Source: a virus
Strand: one strand, 5' to 3'
Virus record (IMG/VR): IMGVR_UViG_3300006101_000082
Span: 1 to 21,702 of that record
DNA length: 21,702 bases
Shown here: positions 1 to 6,456 of the stretch, piece after piece
Numbering within the stretch: position 1 is the first letter of the stretch
Layout: the number at the start of each line of letters is the position of its first letter
The notes under the pieces: model-generated
Told to the model about the DNA's origin: nothing
What the model saw: the letters and a program-made list of their open reading frames with translations, nothing else
Database searches by the model: none
Program-made: the position numbers and the translations under genes

Positions 1-809
1 CCTACACTTTTTTGAACTTTAGCAACTCGGTCTTTGTAAGAGTCATAAGTTTCACCTTGCATATATGGGATTGGCCCTGATGCAGATTTTGGTTGGCTCA
101 TTTGTTGTGGTGTTACACCACCTGCAGTTGGTTGCATATTTGCTTGACCACCCATAGCAGGTGCAGTTTGAACTAAAACAGGTCTATTATTTAAATTTCC
201 TGCTTGTGGAATACCACCACCCCCAAATTGCATAGGCCCCCCTGTAGGACTTGTAGCAACTTGAGGAGCAAGAGATTTTTGCAAATATGGCCCAGTTGGC
301 ACACCTGGTTGCTCTGCTGCCAACAATGGATTTCCTTGTGCAATAGAAACTTTTTGACCGCCAATATCTTCTAGTTGAACAGAAGGATAAAGTTTTTCTA
401 ATTGTGCTTGCGATGTTAAATTTTTAGCTAATGCTTGAGCTAAAGAAGCTTTATGTTGTGTGGGACTACTTTTAGGGTTAAAAGAAGCCATTACTTGTTT
501 TAAAGAATTTTCATCTCCACCAGCATTAGCATTAATTTCACTAGCTTTTTTATAAATGTCATCGTAAGTCAAATCATCTTTTTGCAATAAATCTTGAATA
601 TTTTGCACAATATTTTCTGACCTAGCCCTAAGCAATCCTAATTTTTTTGCATCTACTTCTGCTTTTTTTTGTTGCACTTCTAATGGATTAATTTGTTGTG
701 CTTGTTGATAAGCTTGCACACCACGAGCCATGTTAATAATGTCACCTAAACCAGTTCCATATTCCTGTGGTTTAACTGTTAAATCAGTATTAAAGTTAAA
801 ACTTGCCAT
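1..809 (-). CDS. Ejection protein candidate, 3' end outside window
   Basis: The first 269 codons of an ORF that runs past the window start; the ATG at 809 is one base after the upstream stop (TAATATG), with GGAG 8 bases before it. Residues about 25-75 are helical and charged (VQAYQQAQQINPLEVQQKKA, LGLLRARSENIVQNIQDLL). Residues about 165-250 are Pro/Gln/Gly-rich and disordered-looking (PTGGPMQFGGGGIPQAGNLN, QPTAGGVTPQQMSQP). After it comes another ordered part (MQGETYDSYKDRVAKVQ). Following an Ala/Gly-rich ejection candidate, it is probably another internal virion protein, as P22 gp20 or gp16 would be, but I see no catalytic motif in the visible part. Confidence 0.7.
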   Translation of the reverse strand, partial: MASFNFNTDLTVKPQEYGTGLGDIINMARGVQAYQQAQQINPLEVQQKKAEVDAKKLGLLRARSENIVQNIQDLLQKDDLTYDDIYKKASEINANAGGDENSLKQVMASFNPKSSPTQHKASLAQALAKNLTSQAQLEKLYPSVQLEDIGGQKVSIAQGNPLLAAEQPGVPTGPYLQKSLAPQVATSPTGGPMQFGGGGIPQAGNLNNRPVLVQTAPAMGGQANMQPTAGGVTPQQMSQPKSASGPIPYMQGETYDSYKDRVAKVQKSV

Positions 810-810
810 A

Positions 811-2214
811 TTAAGCTCCTGCTGCGCTTTGGTTTTGGCCTAATAAACTAGCCAATAGAAGGTTGTTTGCCACGCCTGTTGCGCCACCAGTTAATGCGCT
901 TGCCACACCTGTTTGACCTGCAGCTTGTGCAGCAGCACCGCCAACACCAAGCTGAGCTTGAGTGGTTGCAGCGTTTTGCGCCAAATTGCCTGTTTGTTGC
1001 TGTGATGTTTGACCAATACCAGCAATACCTGCCAAAGTGTTATAAATATTTTGACGTTGCGCTTGATAGTTATTAAAGGCATTTTGATAGCTAGTAGAAG
1101 CAAGACCTTGGGTATAGTTCTGCAAACCTTGTAATGTATTACCGCCAACTCTGCCGCCCAAAGCATTAGCAGCGTTTAAGTTGGCACGTTGACCTTGTTC
1201 AAATTGGAAAGCATAGCCAGGCGATAAATTAGCATTTAAGTCTTGAGCATTAAATTGATGCGTTAAATAGCCTGAGCCTGTGCCTGTTCCTACAGGATTA
1301 CCGGAAGCATCGTACTGAGTATATGGCCCTGCAGATAATGCGCCAATTTGATTTAATGCGTTATATCCTGAGCTTCTATATGGTTGCTGTTGCTGGTTTT
1401 GCACGTTAAACATTGCTGCAGTTAATTGCGATGCATTGTTTGCAGCATTAGCTTGAATCTGCGCTGCTTTGTTTGAAGCGTTTGCGCCTAATAAACTGCC
1501 TAGTGCATTAGCGCCTGCGGTTACACCTAAAGCTGTTCCAAGACCGCCACCACCAAGACTGCCTAATAAGCTACCGCCACCTGCTGCTGCAGCTGTTGGC
1601 GCTGCCAAACCTGATGATGTTCCAACTAGTGCGCTACCTGAAGCTGGTGCAAGACCTGCTGAGGCATCAATTGCAGCAGCTGAAGGGGCTGTTAAAGAGC
1701 CTACTGTGCCACCGATAGTTAATCCTGTTGCGCCTGCACCGCCTGTTAAACCTGTGCCACCTGCTACCCCTGTGTCAGCAGCTATTGGCAAACCTGCTGC
1801 ATCTACAGCAACACCGCCTGTGGCTGCACTTCCTGCTGCTGCGCCTGTTGCGCCTAAGTCTGACAAAGGAACAGTAGCGCCTGTCGCAGCGTCAACTGGT
1901 GCAATACCAAGTTCAACTGCAGCAGCTTCAGGGGCAATTCCTGATGAGGAAGCCAAAGCCATAACTTCAGGGGCATAAGCCAAAGCAGCGCCACCTGCAG
2001 CAAGACCACCAACAGTAATCCAACCGCCAGGAATAGCATTATTTACAGCTTTATCAACTTGAGCAAGACCGCCTAATAAACCGCCACCGCCACCATCTGT
2101 GCCTAGTGCGCTAGAAATAGGGTCTGTAATAGATGAAATGAAGCCACCGCCACCGCCACTAAAAGGAGTTCTTTTTAAATCCCAAGTCCAACCGGAATGC
2201 TTGCTTTTTAACAT
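811..2214 (-). CDS. Ala/Gly-rich DNA ejection (injection) protein candidate
   Basis: 467 aa. The first 240 residues are Ala/Gly-rich low complexity with a hydrophobic, membrane-compatible stretch (about residues 61-90, WITVGGLAAGGAALAYAPEV) and a second (about 213-245). Residues about 245-460 are Gln/Asn/Ala-rich helices: ASNKAAQIQANAANNASQL, QQQQPYRSSGYNALNQIGAL, LSPGYAFQFEQGQRANLNAA, LQGLQNYTQGLASTSYQNAF. This combination is found in podovirus and siphovirus internal or injection proteins such as the P22 gp7 group, which leave the capsid with the DNA and help it cross the envelope. It lies after the gp10-like gene, where P22 places its ejection proteins. It overlaps the previous gene by 7 bases with GGAG upstream. 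The specific subtype is uncertain. Confidence 0.7.
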   Translation of the reverse strand: MLKSKHSGWTWDLKRTPFSGGGGGFISSITDPISSALGTDGGGGGLLGGLAQVDKAVNNAIPGGWITVGGLAAGGAALAYAPEVMALASSSGIAPEAAAVELGIAPVDAATGATVPLSDLGATGAAAGSAATGGVAVDAAGLPIAADTGVAGGTGLTGGAGATGLTIGGTVGSLTAPSAAAIDASAGLAPASGSALVGTSSGLAAPTAAAAGGGSLLGSLGGGGLGTALGVTAGANALGSLLGANASNKAAQIQANAANNASQLTAAMFNVQNQQQQPYRSSGYNALNQIGALSAGPYTQYDASGNPVGTGTGSGYLTHQFNAQDLNANLSPGYAFQFEQGQRANLNAANALGGRVGGNTLQGLQNYTQGLASTSYQNAFNNYQAQRQNIYNTLAGIAGIGQTSQQQTGNLAQNAATTQAQLGVGGAAAQAAGQTGVASALTGGATGVANNLLLASLLGQNQSAAGA

Positions 2215-2615
2215 ATATCGTTCTCCACAAGAATGTATCGTTCTTTAAACCCTACTCTTCGCCATAATCTAGCAATGGATTCTCGAACTCCACCTTGTAT
2301 TTTGGTTGCTCCAAATTGTTTCAAAATATCAACTAATTGCTTGTAAGTGTTTTTAGTAAAGATGTTTTTGCCACTTATTGCAGTTACAAAACCAATTCTG
2401 TCGTTAGGCATATTTATAAATGAAACTGTTAAAGCACCTTTAATAAACTCACCTTCATACACTCCTATTAGTAACCATTGATTACTAACTACTGCTAATC
2501 TTACTTGGTCAATCGTATAATCACCATCTGCATACACTAGAGCTTTTTCAATAAAATCAGATACTTGTGACCACTTTTGAGCCACTTCGTCTGGCATTAT
2601 TCGTTTGAGTATCAT
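2208..2615 (-). CDS. GNAT-like protein, possible internal virion protein
   Basis: 135 aa. The layout of strands and helices fits an acyl-CoA N-acyltransferase (GNAT) fold: a helix-rich start, strands VRLAVVSNQWLLIGVYEGEF, strand GALTVSFINM, helix YKQLVDILKQFGATKIQGGV, and a final RRVGFKERYILVE resembling the GNAT last helix and strand. The acetyl-CoA loop (Q/RxxGxG/A) is not evident, so it may be inactive. T7 gp13, an internal virion protein at the same position after the tail tube genes, also looks GNAT-like to me, so a virion role is plausible. The ATG at 2615 has no clear Shine-Dalgarno; it lies two bases after the upstream stop (TAGTAATG), suggesting coupling. A second ATG seven codons in is possible. 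Confidence 0.6.
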   Translation of the reverse strand: MILKRIMPDEVAQKWSQVSDFIEKALVYADGDYTIDQVRLAVVSNQWLLIGVYEGEFIKGALTVSFINMPNDRIGFVTAISGKNIFTKNTYKQLVDILKQFGATKIQGGVRESIARLWRRVGFKERYILVENDIC

Positions 2616-2617
2616 TA

Positions 2618-2854
2618 CTAAACATTATAATAGGGAACTTTGTATTTTTTACCATTAACAGTCACATTAATAAAGCCCACAGGGTTAGCTGGCAAACTAG
2701 CCGACCCTGCTGTAGCGGAAGTGGCAGAAGTAAAGTTCAGCAAATTTAAAAAGAATTGTTGCCATGCACGAGTCGGCCTTTTAGTCGTGGCATCCAAAAA
2801 TTCGGACTGCGGATAAGGGTTGTTTTGCGAGGTAGACCATAATCCGTTTGACAT
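2618..2854 (-). CDS. Small conserved phage tail protein
   Basis: 78 aa. A polar start (MSNGLWSTSQNNPYPQSEFL), the recognisable RPTRAWQQFFLNLLN segment (about residues 27-41), then a Ser/Ala linker and a C-terminal strand pair NVTVNGKKYKVPYYNV. Similar combinations (RPTR with a Trp/aromatic helix, and a C-terminal GKKYKVPYYN-like hairpin) occur in small or fused tail proteins of podoviruses, generally unassigned. The start overlaps the gp10-like stop by one base. It occupies the position of P22 gp26 (tail needle), but is far too short and not coiled-coil, so I do not call it a needle. Confidence 0.7.
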   Translation of the reverse strand: MSNGLWSTSQNNPYPQSEFLDATTKRPTRAWQQFFLNLLNFTSATSATAGSASLPANPVGFINVTVNGKKYKVPYYNV

Positions 2855-4827
2855 TAGTTCTCTCCTACAGAGGCTTTTAGGTTTGCAGAAACAATAACCG
2901 CTTTTACAGGGTCGGTAATTACCACTTCAAATACTCGGTCACGAGCCATACCTAATCTGCGCCAAATAGCACGATTCTTGTATTTACCTTGCTGACCAAT
3001 AGGAATCCAATATTCTTTACTCCAAGTAGAGCCACCATCATTAGACCAGCGAAGCATAGCCCTTGGATTGGTGTAAGGGGTCGTATTGTCCACGTTTTCT
3101 TGGTTTCCAATCACATAGATTCCCAAGGGTGGAATAGTCGCTATTTGGCTTGCGCCAATCGTATAAGTATTGCCTAAATAAACGTTTGTATTTGTAAAAG
3201 TTCCACCAATACCAACACCTGGCTGGAACTGAAGCTGTAATTCGTCAAAATACTCTCTTTGTAAATCTTCAACCAAATGAGGGCATCTACGAAGCCTACG
3301 TATTTCATCGCCATCATCAGTGTAATTATTAGGGTCTAGCTCGTAAATCTTTCCATTTTGCCAATCGCCTACAAGAACCATGCCTTGGAATAAAGCTAGG
3401 CAATTGCCACGATGACGATGGTAAACGTTGTTATTGTCTACCCACAGCCATTTATGCCACATTTGGCTGGTATTGTCGTAAGCCCAAGTTAAGTCTAAAG
3501 ATGGGAAAGACACCACATAAACTTCGTGACCTTCTAACTGATAAGTCCAAGCTACAGCATCGCCCACATATTGATTGACCAAAGTATTCTCTACCGCATG
3601 GGTTGAGATACGAGTTGGTGTGTAGCCTTGCATCATCATAATTTGGGCTTGACCACGAATATTACGACTTACATAAGCAAATGAGTTACCAACACGAGCT
3701 ACTGAAAACTTGGCAACAATACCATGCTGTGTTGAAGTGCCAGGAATTCTTTGGAAAGGAAATGGAAACGTGCCTACGTCAGTCCATACTTCGCTGGAGT
3801 TTTCACCCAATAAATAGACTTCACGATGGTCTACGATTAAGGACACAAGGTTATCCGGTGAGCCATCTTTAGAGCCAAAACTCAAAGGCTGAGTAATAGG
3901 GCTTAGGGCATCAGAAGAAGCAAATATTTGAGTATTAGGGTCGTTATAAACAAAGTAATTATCTACAGTATCTACAACGTCTGCGCCTGTAAAAGCGCCA
4001 TCGGTATTGGGTATTACAGTAAAGTTCAAGGCATACATTTGCTCTGAACTAATAGTGTAAGCCTTGTTAATATAGTATTGAGAACTAGCAGTCACAATCT
4101 GAGTAATAATTGTGCCATCGGATACTCCTGAGCCAACAATAGTTTGACCAAGATAAAGAGTAACAGGTGGGCTTACAGTTAATTGATGGTAAACAACGCT
4201 ACTGACTGTTACGTCAGCAATTGCACCTTGAAAAGAAATAGTGTTTGAAGCGTAAATTTGCGTAGAAGTTACAGTTTGGCTTTTATTTAATGTCCAAGTA
4301 GTGCCTGAACCTGACAAAATAACAGTTTCATTGCTTAGACCGATGCCATACAATGCTTGACCAATAGCCAAAGTGCCTGAATAAGTACGGCTTACAGTTA
4401 ATGTTGTGCCGGAAATAGAGCCTTGAATAGTCGCAGCTGTAGGATTATTAATGCGCCATGTATAACGATAAGCGCCATCAACAATATAAACGTTTACTCC
4501 GTTGTCTGTAATGCCGACACGACCTGTGCTGGTATTTAACTGCCCAATAATAGTAGGAGTTAGATTTGAGGATAAAACATAGACATAAGGGCCACAAACC
4601 GCCACCAATTGATTTCCACCGCTAACAGTACGCATTCCACGCACTTCTTGGGTGTTTGGCAATACAACTTGGGTGGTTAGCCCTGGTGTTGGATAAAGCG
4701 CAACAATGCCCCTTTGACCAGGCAACTTTAAAGGGTCAATCTCAGGTCGAAAATTGATGCACTCTTGAGCATCCTGATAAATCGAGGGTGCTTCGTAAGA
4801 TGGCCCAATGAATCCAAAGTCTGCCAT
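2854..4827 (-). CDS. gp10-like tail hub / DNA stabilisation protein with two inserted beta modules
   Basis: 657 aa, versus 472 for P22 gp10. The N-terminus MADFGFIGPSYEAPSIYQDA, the motif GQRGIVALYPTPGL, and later FGSKDGSPDNLVSLIVDHRE, LLGENSSEVW and GTFPFPFQRIPGTSTQHGI are typical of the P22 gp10 group (packaged-DNA stabilisation, the hub under gp4). Residues about 133-268 are two tandem modules set between YRYTWRINN and FTVIPNTDGAFTGADVVDTV, which in relatives are almost continuous. The two modules plus linkers explain most of the extra 185 residues. Function: seals DNA in the head and carries fibres or spikes. Shine-Dalgarno AAGG before ATG at 4827. Confidence 0.9.
   Translation of the reverse strand: MADFGFIGPSYEAPSIYQDAQECINFRPEIDPLKLPGQRGIVALYPTPGLTTQVVLPNTQEVRGMRTVSGGNQLVAVCGPYVYVLSSNLTPTIIGQLNTSTGRVGITDNGVNVYIVDGAYRYTWRINNPTAATIQGSISGTTLTVSRTYSGTLAIGQALYGIGLSNETVILSGSGTTWTLNKSQTVTSTQIYASNTISFQGAIADVTVSSVVYHQLTVSPPVTLYLGQTIVGSGVSDGTIITQIVTASSQYYINKAYTISSEQMYALNFTVIPNTDGAFTGADVVDTVDNYFVYNDPNTQIFASSDALSPITQPLSFGSKDGSPDNLVSLIVDHREVYLLGENSSEVWTDVGTFPFPFQRIPGTSTQHGIVAKFSVARVGNSFAYVSRNIRGQAQIMMMQGYTPTRISTHAVENTLVNQYVGDAVAWTYQLEGHEVYVVSFPSLDLTWAYDNTSQMWHKWLWVDNNNVYHRHRGNCLALFQGMVLVGDWQNGKIYELDPNNYTDDGDEIRRLRRCPHLVEDLQREYFDELQLQFQPGVGIGGTFTNTNVYLGNTYTIGASQIATIPPLGIYVIGNQENVDNTTPYTNPRAMLRWSNDGGSTWSKEYWIPIGQQGKYKNRAIWRRLGMARDRVFEVVITDPVKAVIVSANLKASVGEN
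4024..4221 (-). repeat. Spreading beta module, second (diverged) copy in the gp10-like gene
   Basis: gp10-like residues about 203-268: VVYHQLTV, then LGQTIVGSGVSDGTII, then SSQYYINKAYTISSEQM. More diverged than the first copy. Confidence 0.6.
4246..4431 (-). repeat. Spreading beta module, first copy in the gp10-like gene
   Basis: gp10-like residues about 133-194: SISGTTLTV, then SGTLAIGQALYGIGL, then GSGTTWTLNKSQTVTSTQI. Closest to the fibre copy at 9923-10096 (bases 4291-4311 against 9965-9985, 19 of 21 identical). Confidence 0.75.
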
Positions 4828-4835
4828 TTTTAACC

Positions 4836-5825
4836 TTATCTAAAGAAACCACCTGATAATATCCAACCTGCATCTTTTGCTCTGCCAACCAACATAGAAT
4901 CAGGATAACCTGCAGCAGCTATTGGTTGCATATTATTACGTTTAATAGTCGATTTAGATTGAGCAGCATAGGCTGAAATCATCGCTATTTGGGTCTGTGA
5001 AGCCTTGCCATACATTGGCATCAATCTCTCGGCTAAGTTCCACCTAAGCGCCATAGAATATCCTTGTGGAAGCACAATATTGTCATTAAGGCTTGTATAG
5101 TTGCTAAAGATAGTAGATGAGAACATATGCATCTCACCTTGGCTAGGATTAGGCCATACAAATAGGTTGCCTGAAATAGCGTTTGGATTGTAATAAAGCG
5201 CTTTAGGCCAAGGGCCATTCAAAGTCTTTAAACCGATTTGGTTGTAGTTTTCTAAAGCTAAAACCGCTACAGGATAGTCTAGACCGCCATTTTGCACTGC
5301 TTGACCATTAGACTGAGTGTTTACCCTTACATAGGCTTGGTCAATAAATAATGGCTTTTGATAGTAGGCAGTTAAAGTTTCAGATGAAATAGCGGTGGTG
5401 TAGTTAATATTTAGCTGGTAAGTTCCGGTTTCGTTTACTTGACCGCCTGCGCCAGTTAAAAACTGCACAATTTGAGTTCCAGGCAATATGCTTGTTCCGC
5501 TTAAGGTCTGTCCTTGAGCAATAGCACCGCTTGTAAGGCTAGTTACAGTCAGAATGTTGCCTTGAATTGAGCCTGTAAAAACTGCGCCAATAAAGTTAGC
5601 AGTAGAAGGATTTGGGCCAATCGTATATTGCACCTGACCTGAAATCAAAGGAAAAATAATCTCAGTGGTGTTATACACCATCATGTCCTCGTTAGACCAT
5701 TGGTCTATAAGGTCATTTAGCATATCAAAGGCATCGGCAGCAGCATCCGGTGTTGGAGTCTCACCTGCTTCTAATGCGCCAATATCTTTTAAAGCACGAG
5801 AAATGATGTCGATTGGCTGAGTCAT
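4836..5825 (-). CDS. gp4-like tail accessory (head-to-tail adaptor) protein with inserted beta module
   Basis: 329 aa, about twice the length of P22 gp4 (166 aa). The N-terminus matches that family: an alpha-helical start (IDIISRALKDIGALEAGETP, AADAFDMLNDLIDQWSNEDM) and a beta region ISGQVQYTIG. In P22, gp4 binds beneath the portal and forms the platform for gp10 and the tailspikes. Residues about 80-156 look inserted between TIGPNPSTANF and KPLFIDQAYVR, positions that would be close together in gp4-type proteins; the insert is the spreading beta module described in findings. The C-terminal part (NNIQ-like helices around LRWNLAERLMPMYGKASQTQ) is helical and probably packs on the portal. Shine-Dalgarno AGGACA. 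Confidence 0.85.
   Translation of the reverse strand: MTQPIDIISRALKDIGALEAGETPTPDAAADAFDMLNDLIDQWSNEDMMVYNTTEIIFPLISGQVQYTIGPNPSTANFIGAVFTGSIQGNILTVTSLTSGAIAQGQTLSGTSILPGTQIVQFLTGAGGQVNETGTYQLNINYTTAISSETLTAYYQKPLFIDQAYVRVNTQSNGQAVQNGGLDYPVAVLALENYNQIGLKTLNGPWPKALYYNPNAISGNLFVWPNPSQGEMHMFSSTIFSNYTSLNDNIVLPQGYSMALRWNLAERLMPMYGKASQTQIAMISAYAAQSKSTIKRNNMQPIAAAGYPDSMLVGRAKDAGWILSGGFFR
5358..5588 (-). repeat. Spreading beta module inside the gp4-like gene
   Basis: gp4-like residues about 80-156: SIQGNILTV, then SGAIAQGQTLSGTSI, then TGTYQLNINYTTAISSETL. Sits at the junction between TIGPNPSTANF and KPLFIDQAYVR. Confidence 0.7.
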
Positions 5826-5826
5826 T

Positions 5827-6132
5827 TTATTGTCCTGGTGTAAATACTTGAGGTTGCCAAGGAGGAATTACTTTATCTTCTAATGCTTCTAATTGTTCTT
5901 GTAGTCTAGCAGTAATATGGCATTGACCATCTTTTACTGCCTCTTTTTCAATCCATTTTGCAACCATTTCTTCTGTTACTTCATCAAATGGAATCTTAGC
6001 AGTAGGGCAGTCAAAATACCAATTTCCCTCAGTTTCTACTGATTTATCGTCTTGTGTAGCCGTGACATGATAACGAGCATGAGTAATCACGTTATCTTTT
6101 GCAGAAACTTCTAGGATTTTCCAAGTAAACAT
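5827..6132 (-). CDS. Small tail-associated protein, second of a related pair
   Basis: 101 aa starting MFTWKILEVSAKDNVITHAR. I take the ATG at 6132, which overlaps the upstream stop as TAATG; a TTG at 6144 is also in frame but has less support. The plan mirrors the preceding protein: strands with ARYHVTATQDDKSVETEGNW, then VTEEMVAKWIEKEAV, then a Pro-rich end PPWQPQVFTPGQ. The stop lies one base before the gp4-like start (TAAAATG). It is more acidic and more divergent than its partner, suggesting an old duplication with divided roles. Function unknown. Confidence 0.7.
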   Translation of the reverse strand: MFTWKILEVSAKDNVITHARYHVTATQDDKSVETEGNWYFDCPTAKIPFDEVTEEMVAKWIEKEAVKDGQCHITARLQEQLEALEDKVIPPWQPQVFTPGQ

Positions 6133-6455
6133 TATGCAGACCAAGGAAGCGGAGTGTTTTGTGGGCTTACTGGTGGGTTTACCATAGAAGCAATTTGACC
6201 ATCAATATTAGCTTCTAAATTAGGAATTTGACCTGATTCGTTAATCCAGCTTAATACTTCTGCTTGAGTAAGTTGTGCGTAAGGAATAAACCCTGACTCT
6301 TTAGCTTCTTGGGCAAATTGGATGTTGCCGTCAATAGAAGCGGTATGAGTGCCGTCTGTACCAGATACAGTAAAGAGCACATTAACCACATAATCAGGGT
6401 CAGGTGTGCTAACTGTGTACATATTAGTAATAGTTGTTGTATATGTATTTGCCAT
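6132..6455 (-). CDS. Small tail-associated protein, first of a related pair
   Basis: 107 aa. Beta strands in the first half (YVVNVLFTVSGTDGTHTASI), then a helix with TQAEVLSWINESG and an extended Pro-rich end (NTPLPWSA). Proteins with this plan (beta hairpin with GTDG, then an acidic helix before LPW) are widespread and uncharacterised in tailed phages, usually near fibre or neck genes. The next gene encodes a diverged relative, and the two are joined by a TAATG overlap. The ATG follows the fibre gene's start region with AGGAGC upstream. A structural role is likely, but unproven. Confidence 0.7.
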   Translation of the reverse strand: MANTYTTTITNMYTVSTPDPDYVVNVLFTVSGTDGTHTASIDGNIQFAQEAKESGFIPYAQLTQAEVLSWINESGQIPNLEANIDGQIASMVNPPVSPQNTPLPWSA

Positions 6456-6456
6456 T

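Noticed and set aside
1469-1978. 169-aa open frame on the plus strand, Ala/Pro-rich
   Set aside because: It is the antisense shadow of the Ala/Gly-rich ejection protein (GCN and GGN codons read as Ala/Pro/Thr on the other strand), with no Shine-Dalgarno and no plus-strand gene anywhere else.
2616-2640. TATAAT-like sequence before the GNAT-like gene
   Set aside because: It lies inside the coding end of the 78-aa gene, has no -35, and the genes are tightly coupled.
6133-6144. Upstream TTG start for the 101-aa protein
   Set aside because: The ATG at 6132 forms a TAATG overlap with the upstream stop, typical of this genome; the four extra residues (MVCI) look non-coding.
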